Assembly: GCA_963976435.1 (NCBI GenBank) | Contig: CAXBKQ010000003.1 | Coordinates: 62,001-126,000 of the forward strand | Source: CAKZNE01 sp963976435 | Lineage (GTDB): Bacteria > Bacteroidota > Bacteroidia > Flavobacteriales > Schleiferiaceae | Length of the DNA: 64,000 nt | Reading direction: 5' to 3' | In this document: piece by piece, positions 53,053-61,858 of the stretch | Position numbering within the stretch: position 1 is the first letter of the stretch | Layout of the letters: the number at the start of each line of letters is the position of its first letter | Made by a program: the position numbers and the translations under genes | The notes under the pieces: model-generated | The model's input: only the letters and a program-made list of their open reading frames with translations | Databases searched by the model: none | What the model was told of the DNA's origin: nothing

Positions 53053-55104
53053 TTATTTCAAATACTTGTCTAACCAAGAAAAAAATTGGTCATGCCAGAT
53101 GAGACCATTTTGTGGACTTAAAATCCAATGACCTTCATTTGGAAAATATAAAAACTTAGAAGGTATACCTCTCAATTGTGCAGCCTGAAATGCTTCCATT
53201 CCTTGATTTTCTGGAACTCTAAAATCTTTACCTCCATGAATAACTAAAATTGGTGTATCCCAATTTTGAACATAATCTTTAGGATCAAATTTTTCATAGC
53301 TTTTTTTGTTTTCAGGCTTCCAGTATGGGCCACCTAAATCTTGGTTGGCAAAGAATAGCTCTTCGGTAGAAAGATACCAGCTTTCTAAATCAAATAGTCC
53401 ACAATGGGAAATGAAAGCCTTAAACCTTTTCTCGTGATTTCCAGCCAAATAATAAACGGAGTAACCACCATAGCTGGCACCTATACAACCCAATTTATTT
53501 TCATCAACATAGGATTCTTTTTTAACATCATCTATGGCAGCTAGATAGTCTTTCATCGGCTGACCACCCCAATCTCCAGAAATATCCTCATTCCATTCCC
53601 TGCCGAAACCAGGTAGGCCTCTACGATTTGGTGCTACCACGATATAGCCTTGTGCAGCCATCAATTGAAAATTCCACCTAAAGCTATAGAATTGCGAGAC
53701 CTGAGACTGTGGCCCTCCTTGGCAATAAAGTAAGGTTGGATATTTTTTGTTAGGATCAAAATTTGGAGGATAGGCAACCCAGGTAAGCATGCTTTTCCCA
53801 TCACTAGTAGTAACCATTCTTTTCTTTATCTCACCCATGGAAAGAGAGGCGTAAATCTCATCATTCTCATGTGTTAACTGCATAATACTACCTTTCTTAA
53901 TATTTAAAGAATATACTTCGGTAGCATGATTCATATCCTGCCTATCCAGAATCAGATTTTTTCCGGCAATTTCAAAATGGTTGTAATTGTGATCTCCACT
54001 GCTGAGCTTTTTAAAAGCCGATTTCCCCTTTGATAATTTTTTTAGATCTATAGAAAATATTTGATTTGATCCCGCTGTAGGAATCCCAGCTATGAAGCTA
54101 TTATTCCCATTCCAGCTAAAGGAATTAAATGTATAATCATCATATAGTCCAGATTCTTTTAAAACGGCCTTTTTAGATTTTGTCTTTAAATCGTAAATAA
54201 TAATATCGTTTACATCACTTTCAAACCCTGCGGTTGCCATACTCATCCAGGCCAATTTTTTTCCATCTGGTGAAAACTTTGGTTCCTTGTCGTAACCCAT
54301 CATTCCTTCAGTGAGAATTTGAGTTTTTTTAGTGCCGATATCATAAGAATAAAGCTCCGAATTGGTGCTAACAGCCCAATCTTTGCCGCTTAGTTTTTTG
54401 GCTTCATAAACTATGGTATTTCTATCCGGACTTAATGTAAATGACTCGCTACCACCAAATGGATTTACAGGGGAGTCAAATTTTTCGTTGGGCATTATGT
54501 CGGTATATTCTTTTATAGGATTTAAGTCCTTATCTAAATACGCATAGCAGATATGATTAAATTCTGCATCAGACCAACTGTCCCAATGTCTGTACATAAG
54601 ATTGTCTATTACCATTACTTCAGCTTTTGGAAGATTTGGATATAGTTCTATACTGGTTTTTTCAAGTTTTACCGATTTGGTGAATACTAGAATAATCCCA
54701 CCATCTTCTGCATCATAGGCTTTAATATTTCCAATTCCACCTTCAATGTCGGTAAGCGTTTTTACATTGCTCCCATCTTTATCCATGATATGGAATTGTC
54801 CAGCGCTAGAATATCCAATTTTGCTTCCTTTCATCAGGTAAAAGGCACCATATTCTCCACCAGCTTTGTTGGTTAGTTGCTTAGCCTCGCCACCTGCGGT
54901 ACTCATGGAATATAAATCTCTATTTCCTTTGTTGGCATCTATATCATAATGGCTTAGTCCAAATATAAACTCCTTATTATCCGGAGAAACGGTTTCTAAA
55001 CTCACTCGACCTAGTTCCCAAAGTTTTTGTGGAGTCATCACATTTTCTTGGGCCAAGGCATTTAAACTGATAAGGGCTAATAGCCAGGAATAAATATTTT
55101 TCAT
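53053..55104 (-). CDS. S9-family serine peptidase (acylaminoacyl/dipeptidyl type)
   Basis: 683-aa exported peptidase with a signal peptide (WLLALISLNALAQ). The N-terminal half is a seven-bladed propeller (TolB-like units with FSPDGKKLAWMS). The C-terminal alpha/beta hydrolase has nucleophile GASYGGYS (Ser), Asp in IHGGKDFRVPEN and His in FPNEGHWI, the order of the prolyl oligopeptidase family. It is periplasmic or secreted and probably trims peptides. It lies 125 bp upstream of the oxidoreductase operon on the same strand. Confidence 0.93.
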   Translation of the reverse strand: MKNIYSWLLALISLNALAQENVMTPQKLWELGRVSLETVSPDNKEFIFGLSHYDIDANKGNRDLYSMSTAGGEAKQLTNKAGGEYGAFYLMKGSKIGYSSAGQFHIMDKDGSNVKTLTDIEGGIGNIKAYDAEDGGIILVFTKSVKLEKTSIELYPNLPKAEVMVIDNLMYRHWDSWSDAEFNHICYAYLDKDLNPIKEYTDIMPNEKFDSPVNPFGGSESFTLSPDRNTIVYEAKKLSGKDWAVSTNSELYSYDIGTKKTQILTEGMMGYDKEPKFSPDGKKLAWMSMATAGFESDVNDIIIYDLKTKSKKAVLKESGLYDDYTFNSFSWNGNNSFIAGIPTAGSNQIFSIDLKKLSKGKSAFKKLSSGDHNYNHFEIAGKNLILDRQDMNHATEVYSLNIKKGSIMQLTHENDEIYASLSMGEIKKRMVTTSDGKSMLTWVAYPPNFDPNKKYPTLLYCQGGPQSQVSQFYSFRWNFQLMAAQGYIVVAPNRRGLPGFGREWNEDISGDWGGQPMKDYLAAIDDVKKESYVDENKLGCIGASYGGYSVYYLAGNHEKRFKAFISHCGLFDLESWYLSTEELFFANQDLGGPYWKPENKKSYEKFDPKDYVQNWDTPILVIHGGKDFRVPENQGMEAFQAAQLRGIPSKFLYFPNEGHWILSPQNGLIWHDQFFSWLDKYLK

Positions 55105-55208
55105 GGATTGATTTTATTTGATTTTCGAAAATAGTGAAAACATCAATATCTGTAGGCATTTATGGATACTTTAGCATTTCTTATTCGGTTATTGCCTAAA
55201 TTTTTAAA

Positions 55209-55667
55209 ATGGATTCAAATTTTAATATAGTATTAATAGAACCTGAAATACCAAATAATACAGGAAACATAGGACGCTTATGTGTTGGCAGTATAAGTAC
55301 ACTGCATATAGTTGGAAAAATGGGATTTGAAATTACTGATAAAAGGGTAAAAAGAGCGGGCTTAGATTATTGGCCAGAACTAGATTTAAAAATTCATAAT
55401 AATATTGAAGATTGGTTGAAGGAAGTTGGAGATATGGAAAGAGTTTTTCTCTTCAGCTCTAGAAGTGAAAAAAGTTTTTACAACACAAAATTACAAAGAG
55501 GAGATTGGCTTGTTTTTGGGAAGGAGAGTGTAGGTTTGGATGAAGATCTATTAGCAAAGTTTCCATCACAATCGCTAAAGATTCCCTTTCCAGGTAAAGT
55601 GAGAAGTTTTAATGTAAGTAATGCTGTGGCTATGGCCTTAGGGGAAGGTTTAAGGCAATTGATTTAA
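55209..55667 (+). CDS. trmL: tRNA (cytidine/uridine-34 2'-O)-methyltransferase
   Basis: 152-aa SPOUT enzyme methylating the wobble ribose of tRNA-Leu. The EPEIPNNTGNIGRLCVGS start, KRAGLDYWPELDLKIHNN and the knot motifs LVFGKESVGLD and IPFPGKVRSFNVSNAVAMA match TrmL closely. tRNA-Leu(TAA), a known substrate type, is encoded at 28087. It is transcribed alone and convergent with rng across a shared bidirectional hairpin. Confidence 0.93.
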   Translation: MDSNFNIVLIEPEIPNNTGNIGRLCVGSISTLHIVGKMGFEITDKRVKRAGLDYWPELDLKIHNNIEDWLKEVGDMERVFLFSSRSEKSFYNTKLQRGDWLVFGKESVGLDEDLLAKFPSQSLKIPFPGKVRSFNVSNAVAMALGEGLRQLI

Positions 55668-55673
55668 ATAAAA

Positions 55674-55700
55674 AAGCCCCGCATTTGCGAGGCTTCTTTT
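55674..55700. terminator. Bidirectional terminator between trmL and rng
   Basis: AAGCC/GGCTT plus CGC/GCG inner pairs with an A-C mismatch form a hairpin flanked by A-rich (5') and T-rich (3') runs, so it can end transcripts on both strands. It overlaps the rng stop codon. Confidence 0.7.
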
Positions 55701-57249
55701 AAAACTGATATAGCTCATTTTTGCTATTATAGAATTCGTAATCCAAGAATTTAAAAGAATCTCTTGGTGTTACTTTCAAGCTTTTATGATGTTTTTTTGC
55801 CCACTTTTTTCTCAAGCTTGGCTTAAAAAAACTTCCTTGATTAAGATAGGCAGCAATAAAGGGATGGGTATGTAGGAATACCTGTTTGTCTTTTTCCTGT
55901 GCGGCAATTAATTCAAGTTTATTTTCAATTTCGTCAATTATTAAAATTGGCGCTTCAACTTCACCTTCTCCATCTGGATTTTTCTCCCTGGTTTGGATAT
56001 TCATTTCCGGGCGAACTCTCTGTCGGGTAATTTCCACCAATCCAAATCTACTTGGAGGAAGAATTTTATGTTTAGCACGATCTGATTTCATCACCTCTTT
56101 CAGTTTTTCGAAAAGCTTTTTTCGATTATCTGCACGGTGTAAATCAATAAAATCTACAACAATAATTCCTCCCATATCTCTTAGGCGCAATTGTCTGGCA
56201 ATCTCTTCTGCTGCCGACAAATTCACTGTAAGGGCATTAGCCTCTTGGTTTTCATTACTATTGGTTCGGTTTCCGCTATTCACATCAATAACATGCATGG
56301 CTTCTGTGTGCTCAATAATTAGATAAGCACCTTTACCCATGGAAACAGATCTTCCAAAAGATCCTTTTATTTGCCTTTCGATACCAAATTGTTCGAAAAT
56401 GGGAATTCTACCTTCGTAAAATTTAACCATATTCTCCTTTCCTGGTTCAATAGACTTTAAGTAATCTTTTAATTCGGTAGACAAATCTGCATCATCCGTA
56501 GCAATACTATTGAAGGAGTCGTTGAGGATATCCCTTAATAAGGCAGAAACGCGATTTAATTCTCTCAAGGCTCTCGCTGGTGCCTTAAGTCTTTGCATTT
56601 GCCTATGAAGGGTTTTCCATTTGTTTACTAAGGATTGAAGATCAGCATCTAATTCGGCTACTGAACAATCTTGTGCAGCAGTTCTAACAATAACCCCAAA
56701 ACCTTTTGGGCATATGCTTTTCATTAATCTGCGCAATCTGTCTTTCTCCTCTCTATTCCTTAGTTTGGAACTTACACTAATACGGTCGCTAAATGGAACA
56801 AGGACAATATATCTCCCTGCTAGTGAAAGTTCCGAAGTAATTCTAGGCCCCTTTGTGGAGATGGGCTCTTTTGCAATTTGGACTAGAACAGTTTGTCCTG
56901 TTTTAATCACTGCATCAATACTGCCGTTTTTATCAATATCCGGTTCTTTGTCGAAATCGGTTAGAGACCAACGTTGTTTGCCGGTTAGGGTTTTTTTGGT
57001 GAATTTACTAAGCGATCTAATTTGTGGCCCTAGATCATGGTAATGCAAAAAGGCATCTTTTTCGTAACCTACATCAACGAAGGCTGCGTTTAATCCTGGA
57101 ACCACTTTTTTAATTTTACCAAGGTAAATATCACCAACAGCAAAATCATTAGAGTTGTCATAGTGAAGCTCGGTAAGCTTACCATCCCTAAGCAGCGCAA
57201 TGGCTGCATCATCGGCAGTACGAGACTTTATTACTAGTTCTGTACTCAC
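55699..57249 (-). CDS. rng: Ribonuclease E/G family endoribonuclease
   Basis: 516 aa. An S1 domain near the N-terminus (VGDIYLGKIKKVVPGLNAAFVDVG), then the RNase H-like catalytic core with HVIDVNSGN (metal Asp) and GIIVVDFIDLHRADNRKKLF, and the 5'-sensor region. There is no long C-terminal scaffold or CPxC zinc-link, so it is closer to RNase G than RNase E. Processes rRNA precursors and decays mRNA. The start is 122 bp after the basic small-protein gene. Confidence 0.94.
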   Translation of the reverse strand: MSTELVIKSRTADDAAIALLRDGKLTELHYDNSNDFAVGDIYLGKIKKVVPGLNAAFVDVGYEKDAFLHYHDLGPQIRSLSKFTKKTLTGKQRWSLTDFDKEPDIDKNGSIDAVIKTGQTVLVQIAKEPISTKGPRITSELSLAGRYIVLVPFSDRISVSSKLRNREEKDRLRRLMKSICPKGFGVIVRTAAQDCSVAELDADLQSLVNKWKTLHRQMQRLKAPARALRELNRVSALLRDILNDSFNSIATDDADLSTELKDYLKSIEPGKENMVKFYEGRIPIFEQFGIERQIKGSFGRSVSMGKGAYLIIEHTEAMHVIDVNSGNRTNSNENQEANALTVNLSAAEEIARQLRLRDMGGIIVVDFIDLHRADNRKKLFEKLKEVMKSDRAKHKILPPSRFGLVEITRQRVRPEMNIQTREKNPDGEGEVEAPILIIDEIENKLELIAAQEKDKQVFLHTHPFIAAYLNQGSFFKPSLRKKWAKKHHKSLKVTPRDSFKFLDYEFYNSKNELYQF

Positions 57250-57305
57250 CTTAAATTTTTTTGAGTCTTACTATTAAATCAAAATAGTAGACTATTACTA
57301 AAAAT

Positions 57306-57336
57306 AAGCACCAAAAGCACCAACATTTGGTGCTTT
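57306..57336 (-). promoter_or_regulatory. Alternative hairpins in the rng leader / small-gene trailer
   Basis: On the plus strand a perfect 9-bp tandem repeat AAGCACCAA (57306-57314, 57315-57323) is followed by TTGGTGCTT (57327-57335). The latter can pair with either copy. In the minus-strand RNA one choice is a tight 3-nt-loop hairpin; the other ends directly before ATTTTTA. It may be a terminator of the upstream small gene or a leader switch for rng. Confidence 0.45.
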
Positions 57337-57370
57337 ATGGCTTAACATTAAAATTTGAGTAAGACAAGGC

Positions 57371-57460
57371 TTACTTCTTTTTGTGGCGGTTCTTTCTTAA
57401 ACGCTTTTTGCGTTTGTGAGTAGCCATCTTATGTCTTTTTCTTTTCTTTCCGCTTGGCAT
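57371..57460 (-). CDS. Small basic AURKAIP1/COX24-domain (DUF1713) protein
   Basis: A 29-codon gene: start MPSGKKRKRHKMATHKRKKR, with 19 of 29 residues Lys, Arg or His, stop TAA at 57371-57373. It matches the short COX24/AURKAIP1-like (DUF1713) proteins, widespread in Bacteroidota and related to mitochondrial mS38 and actinobacterial bS22. It probably lies on the 30S subunit, binding rRNA. It is placed between the TPR-protein gene and rng, 15 bp after the former. Confidence 0.85.
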   Translation of the reverse strand: MPSGKKRKRHKMATHKRKKRLRKNRHKKK

Positions 57461-57475
57461 GAGCTTATGTTTTTT

Positions 57476-57991
57476 CTAATTAATATTTAATTTCTCCAAT
57501 GCAGCGGCAATATCCGCAGCTTGAAGGCTGTCAGTAGTTACACTAGCAGCTTTGGAGAGGTAATTTTTGGCATTGGCTGTATCCCCAAGGTTAATATGGG
57601 AATTAGCCATAAATTGTAGGGCTGCAATATTTTCAGGCTCTACTTCTAATACAGTTTCAAAACGACCAACAGCTTTTTCAAATTGTCCTGTTTGTATAGC
57701 TAATGCTCCTAATGTAAAATTGGCTTTTACATTTTTTGGATACTCATCAGCAACGGCAATAATTTTTTGGATAACTAGCATTGGTGGAGTATTTCCTTCC
57801 TGTAATTCTGCTAGTGCTGCATCAACTCTCTCTTCCGGACTTAAACCTGTTTCTTCAGAGTTTGTGGCCTCTTCAGTATTGAGACTTGTTTCCTCTTCAG
57901 TAGGCTTATTAGTAGGTTTTACAGGTGCGAAATATAGTCCTGCGGCTAAGCCTATTCCAAAAATGGCGAGTATGATTGGTCCTTTTTTCAA
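57476..57991 (-). CDS. TPR-repeat protein, membrane-anchored
   Basis: 171 aa. An N-terminal signal-anchor (PIILAIFGIGLAAGLYF), an acidic Thr/Glu-rich linker (residues ~28-50), then about three TPR helical pairs (KANFTLGALAIQTGQFEKAV, NIAALQFMANSHINLGDTAN). It probably acts as a periplasmic-side scaffold or accessory factor. It is 9 bp after the HU gene on the same strand, within an HU-TPR-small protein-rng run. Its specific partner is not known. Confidence 0.85.
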   Translation of the reverse strand: MKKGPIILAIFGIGLAAGLYFAPVKPTNKPTEEETSLNTEEATNSEETGLSPEERVDAALAELQEGNTPPMLVIQKIIAVADEYPKNVKANFTLGALAIQTGQFEKAVGRFETVLEVEPENIAALQFMANSHINLGDTANAKNYLSKAASVTTDSLQAADIAAALEKLNIN

Positions 57992-58000
57992 AAGTGTATA

Positions 58001-58288
58001 TTAAGCTTTTACTTTTTTCTTCACTGCATCAACAAATGTTTTAGCAGGTTTGAAAGATGGAATATTATGAGCTGGGATAATGATAGTAGTGTTTTTGGAA
58101 ATATTTCTACCAGTTTTTTCTGCTCTCTTCTTAATAATAAAGCTTCCAAAACCTCTTAAGTATACGTTGTCTCCAGCTTCTAAAGAATTTCTCACTTCCT
58201 TCATGAACGATTCTACAGTTGCTTGTACGTCAGCTTTTTCCATACCAGTCTTATCAGAGATTCTGGTTACAATATCAGCTTTAGTCAT
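58001..58288 (-). CDS. HU/IHF-family DNA-binding protein
   Basis: 95 aa, the full length of an HU subunit: TKADIVTRISDKTGMEKADV N-terminal helices, GDNVYLRGFGSFIIKKRAEK body, and the DNA-binding arm GRNISKNTTIIIPAHNIPSF. Compacts the chromosome and bends DNA. A TATATTTG promoter element lies 44 bp upstream. It is divergent from mutY. Flavobacteria with the mutY-ssb-gldE-gldD cluster often carry this gene, named himA there. Confidence 0.95.
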   Translation of the reverse strand: MTKADIVTRISDKTGMEKADVQATVESFMKEVRNSLEAGDNVYLRGFGSFIIKKRAEKTGRNISKNTTIIIPAHNIPSFKPAKTFVDAVKKKVKA

Positions 58289-58331
58289 TTGAATAATTAT
58301 TATTAGTTAAACTCTGTAAATTTGAGGGCTG

Positions 58332-58339
58332 CAAATATA
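58332..58339 (-). promoter_or_regulatory. -7 element of the HU operon
   Basis: TATATTTG on the minus strand is an exact TAnnTTTG match, 43 bp before the HU start. It lies inside the frame of the longest possible mutY ORF, supporting a later mutY start. Confidence 0.5.
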
Positions 58340-58411
58340 AGGGGATTTATCTTTAATGAGAAAGCTAATTATTTAAAATTTTCACTTCTAATTGCTTCAA
58401 ATACAAATATT

Positions 58412-59485
58412 TTGGAAAAAAATCAATTTAGGAAAAGTTTAATTCAATGGTATTTTCATCATAAAAGGGATTTGCCTTGGCGAAAAACCAATGATCCATA
58501 TAAGATTTGGCTTTCCGAAATCATCCTTCAACAAACAAGGGTGAACCAAGGTCTTTCCTATTTTTTAAAATTCGAAAAAAATTATCCCAACATTAAAGTT
58601 TTAGCCGAAGCAGAAGAGGATGCCCTTATGAAAGATTGGGAAGGTTTGGGTTATTATAGCAGGGCCAGAAATTTACATTCTGCAGCCAAACATGTTCAGG
58701 ATGAGTTAAATGGTTATTTTCCAAATACTTATAATGAGATTCTAAAATTAAAAGGTGTAGGAGAATATACAGCTGCTGCCATTTCCTCCTTTTCCTTTAA
58801 TGAGGCCCATGCTGTATTAGATGGAAATGTATTTCGATTTTTGAGCAGGATTAGGGGAATTGATCTCGCCATTAATAGTACTGAGGGCAAAAAGTTTTTT
58901 AAAGAGCTTGCCCAGGATCTTTTAGATAAAGAGAATCCGGCAACTTATAATCAAGCTATAATGGAATTTGGGGCCTTGCAATGTAAACCCAAAAATCCCC
59001 TATGCGAAGAATGTATTTTTAAAAATGAATGCAAGGCAAATGCTTTAAATTCTGTGGATATTCTTCCTGTTAAAATCAGGAAAGTTTACAATCAAATTCG
59101 AAATTTTCATTTTTTTTATCTGGAAAAAGAGGGTCAATTGGCTTTAGAAAGAAGGGAAGAAAAAGATATTTGGGCTCGACTGTATCAATTCCCGATGTTC
59201 GAAACTGATAAAAGCCTTACATTTTCACAAGCTCTCGAAATTCCAAAAGCACAGGAGATTTTAAAGGGTTTGGAATTTACCTTGAAGGAAATTGTAGACT
59301 TAAAGCCTCATAAATTGAGTCATCAAACTATTTATTCAAGAATTTACAAGATTAAATTAAAGAACAACAAAGGAGCGAGGAGGCTTGATTGGTTTTCGGC
59401 CGCTGAAATTAATGAATTAGGATTTCCAAGGCCTTTGCGTATTTTCCTAGACAGAAATCCGCTAACTTTGCCCTTTGAATCTTAG
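58412..59485 (+). CDS. mutY: A/G-specific adenine glycosylase
   Basis: Removes adenine mispaired with 8-oxoguanine. FRKSLIQWYFHHKRDLPWR N-terminus, catalytic Glu in SEIILQQTRV, HhH LKGVGEYTAAAISSF with Asp in AVLDGNVFRF, and the four-cysteine iron-sulfur loop C-x6-C-x2-C-x5-C (CKPKNPLCEEC) are all present, with a NUDIX-like C-terminal domain. There is no ATG before the FRKSL motif; a TTG at 58412 is the likeliest start. An earlier TTG at 58322 would overlap the divergent HU promoter. Confidence 0.94.
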   Translation: MEKNQFRKSLIQWYFHHKRDLPWRKTNDPYKIWLSEIILQQTRVNQGLSYFLKFEKNYPNIKVLAEAEEDALMKDWEGLGYYSRARNLHSAAKHVQDELNGYFPNTYNEILKLKGVGEYTAAAISSFSFNEAHAVLDGNVFRFLSRIRGIDLAINSTEGKKFFKELAQDLLDKENPATYNQAIMEFGALQCKPKNPLCEECIFKNECKANALNSVDILPVKIRKVYNQIRNFHFFYLEKEGQLALERREEKDIWARLYQFPMFETDKSLTFSQALEIPKAQEILKGLEFTLKEIVDLKPHKLSHQTIYSRIYKIKLKNNKGARRLDWFSAAEINELGFPRPLRIFLDRNPLTLPFES

Positions 59486-59523
59486 TCTATTTTAGTAGAT
59501 TTGTTATAAACCCTATAATTGGT

Positions 59524-59943
59524 ATGGCTGGAACTTTAAATAAAGTAATGTTGATAGGAAACTTGGGAAAAGATCCTGAATTAAAAACCTTTGAAGGTGG
59601 GAATTCTTTAGCACGCTTTCCAATTGCAACCTCAGAAACCTATACCAATAAACAATCCAATGAAAGAGTTACCCAAACAGAGTGGCATAGCATTGTATTA
59701 AGACGAGGTTTGGCAGAAGTAGCGGAGAAATACCTGAAAAAGGGTGATAAAGTTTATATAGAAGGAAAAATTAAAACTAGATCTTGGGAGGATGATAGAG
59801 GAGAAAAAAGGTACTCTACAGAAATTCAAGCAGATAGTATGACGATGCTTAGCGGCAGAAGGGAGGAAAATTCAAATCCCTCTCCATCACCAGCCAAAAA
59901 TGTAGAGCTGGAAAAGGACGAGGATGATGATCTCCCGTTTTAA
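59524..59943 (+). CDS. ssb: Single-stranded DNA-binding protein
   Basis: 139 aa. The OB-fold N-terminus NKVMLIGNLGKDPELKTFEGG, GDKVYIEGKIKTRSWEDDRGEKR, a short low-complexity linker, and the acidic protein-interaction tip DDDLPF at the C-terminus. It binds ssDNA during replication and repair. It is 38 bp after mutY and precedes gldE, the order of the flavobacterial gliding cluster. Confidence 0.97.
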   Translation: MAGTLNKVMLIGNLGKDPELKTFEGGNSLARFPIATSETYTNKQSNERVTQTEWHSIVLRRGLAEVAEKYLKKGDKVYIEGKIKTRSWEDDRGEKRYSTEIQADSMTMLSGRREENSNPSPSPAKNVELEKDEDDDLPF

Positions 59944-59964
59944 GTTTAACTAATCAACTATAAT

Positions 59965-61302
59965 TTGGACCCTGACCCTTCGAGTTTATCCATTCTTAAT
60001 GAAGTAATAAGAACCTTTGATCCGGCGCTTATTATTCCTCTTATTATTCTTGTGATATTGCTGATAATGTCCGCCCTTATAAGTGGCTCGGAGGTGGCAT
60101 TTTTTTCCTTGAGATTTCATGATTTAGATGAACTCAAACAAAGGAATAAGCAAGGCTATGAGAATTTAACCACCTTGCTGGATAAGCCCAAAACCTTATT
60201 GGCCACCATTCTTATTACCAATAATTTCATCAATGTAGGTATTGTAATTCTCTCCTCCTTTATTAGCACTGGAGTATTTGATTTTAGCAATTACCCCACT
60301 CTTGGTTTCGTTTTTCAAGTAGTGATCATCACTTTTTTGATCTTGCTTTTCGGAGAGGTTCTTCCAAAAGTTTATGCCAATAGAATGCCCTTATCCTTTG
60401 CCAATAGGATGGTGAAACCCATGATTTTTTTAAGGTTTTTTTGTAAGCCTCTAAGTTATGTGCTGGTAAAATCTACCAACATTATTGAAAAAAGACTAAA
60501 AACGAATTCAGAAAATTTATCTGTAGATGATCTTAGTCAAGCCCTGGAGCTTACCGATGATCAATCCATAGATGAGGAGCAAAAAATTCTGAGAGGTATT
60601 GTAAAGTTTGGAAGTACCAATGTGAAACAAATTATGCGAGCCAGGATTGATGTGGTTTGTATTGATATTACCCTCAACTATTCAAAGGTTATAGAATTGA
60701 TCCTTAAATCCGGTTATTCGCGAATTCCAGTTTATGAGGATAATTTCGACAAGGTAAAAGGTGTATTGTATATAAAGGACTTATTACCCCATATAGATCA
60801 GGATGAAGATTTTGATTGGAAAAGTTTATTGAGAGACCCTTTCTACGTTCCTGAAAACAAAAAAATTGATGATCTCCTAAAAGAGTTTCAAGAGAAAAAA
60901 GTGCATTTGGCAATTGTGGTGGATGAATTTGGGGGTACCTCAGGAATTATTACCCTTGAGGATGTTATTGAAGAAATAGTTGGCGAGATTAGCGATGAGT
61001 TTGATCAGGAGCAATTGGTATATTCCAAGTTGGATGATAAAACCTATGTATTTGAAGGGAAAATTCACCTTACTGATTTTTATAAGGTGATAGGATTGGA
61101 TGAAACTGAAAATTTTGAAGAGGCCATGGGCGAGGCAGATACCCTGGCTGGTTTTGTTTTAGAAGTGGCCGGAAAATTTCCGACAAAAAATGAGGAAATA
61201 CATTTTGAAAATTACGTTTTCAAAGTAGAAAGTATTGAAGAAAGAAGGATTAACAGGATAAAAGTAAGTATCAATGAAGTTGACAGCTTTGAGGAAGTTT
61301 AG
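59965..61302 (+). CDS. gldE: Gliding motility-associated protein GldE (HlyC/CorC-like)
   Basis: 445 aa with a DUF21 membrane domain (LIMSALISGSEVAFFSLR start, four TM helices). Two CBS domains follow (RARIDVVCIDITLNYS and SGYSRIPVYEDNFDKVKGVLY) with the CorC-type GGTSGIITLEDVIEEIVGEI, and a C-terminal CorC_HlyC domain. GldE is needed for gliding in Flavobacterium; its biochemical job is unknown. Translation appears to begin at TTG 59965 (MDPDPSSL). The 3' end overlaps gldD by 29 bp. Confidence 0.93.
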   Translation: MDPDPSSLSILNEVIRTFDPALIIPLIILVILLIMSALISGSEVAFFSLRFHDLDELKQRNKQGYENLTTLLDKPKTLLATILITNNFINVGIVILSSFISTGVFDFSNYPTLGFVFQVVIITFLILLFGEVLPKVYANRMPLSFANRMVKPMIFLRFFCKPLSYVLVKSTNIIEKRLKTNSENLSVDDLSQALELTDDQSIDEEQKILRGIVKFGSTNVKQIMRARIDVVCIDITLNYSKVIELILKSGYSRIPVYEDNFDKVKGVLYIKDLLPHIDQDEDFDWKSLLRDPFYVPENKKIDDLLKEFQEKKVHLAIVVDEFGGTSGIITLEDVIEEIVGEISDEFDQEQLVYSKLDDKTYVFEGKIHLTDFYKVIGLDETENFEEAMGEADTLAGFVLEVAGKFPTKNEEIHFENYVFKVESIEERRINRIKVSINEVDSFEEV

Positions 61303-61858
61303 TCTGTGCCTAATTCCCAGCCTTTTTCTATTTTTTTCCTGTGGCGAAGAAGAATATAGTCCAAAGCCAAGGGGGTATTTCAGGATAGATCTGCCAACTA
61401 AAGAATATCAAGATTTTAATCAGGCTTTGCCTTATGATTTTAAGGTGAATAAAAATGCCATCTGGGATCCTGCAAAGAGGGTTAAGAATTGGGGAGATAT
61501 CTACTATCCCAGACTTAAGGCCAGAATAAAACTTTCCTATCGCTCTGTAAGTGAAGAGAATCTGGATGTTTTATTAAATGATGCCATGCAAATGGCCTAT
61601 GAACATACGAGAAAAGCAGATGGGATTGAGGATATTATGGTGAGCATCCCAGAAAATAATGTTCATGGAATGATTTTTAAAATTGCCGGTGATGCTGCAA
61701 CAAACACTCAGTTTTTTGTAACGGATAGCACAGATCATTTTTTAAGAGGTGTAATTTATTTTTATGCCTCCCCAAATGCCGATTCCTTACGCCCTCTGAA
61801 TGAATTTATGATGGGTGAGACTAAGCAATTAATTGAAAGTCTAAAATGGCAGAATTAG
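61274..61858 (+). CDS. gldD: Gliding motility lipoprotein GldD
   Basis: 194 aa. Lipoprotein signal with LFFSC (Cys23), then KPRGYFRIDLPTKEYQ, YPRLKARIKLSYR and IPENNVHGMIFKIAGDAATN, which match GldD of flavobacteria. It is required for gliding and T9SS-linked functions, probably on the periplasmic side of a membrane. The long 29-bp overlap with gldE indicates translational coupling. It also overlaps the DUF2007 gene by 13 bp. Confidence 0.94.
   Translation: MKLTALRKFSLCLIPSLFLFFSCGEEEYSPKPRGYFRIDLPTKEYQDFNQALPYDFKVNKNAIWDPAKRVKNWGDIYYPRLKARIKLSYRSVSEENLDVLLNDAMQMAYEHTRKADGIEDIMVSIPENNVHGMIFKIAGDAATNTQFFVTDSTDHFLRGVIYFYASPNADSLRPLNEFMMGETKQLIESLKWQN

Noticed and set aside
55886..57043. Long antisense open frames (146 and 109 codons) inside rng
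   Set aside because: They lie wholly inside a well-conserved gene in the opposite direction, have serine/isoleucine-rich shadow composition and no recognisable motif.
57567..58004. 145-codon plus-strand frame across the TPR gene
   Set aside because: It mirrors the TPR gene on the opposite strand, has no start context and no family likeness.
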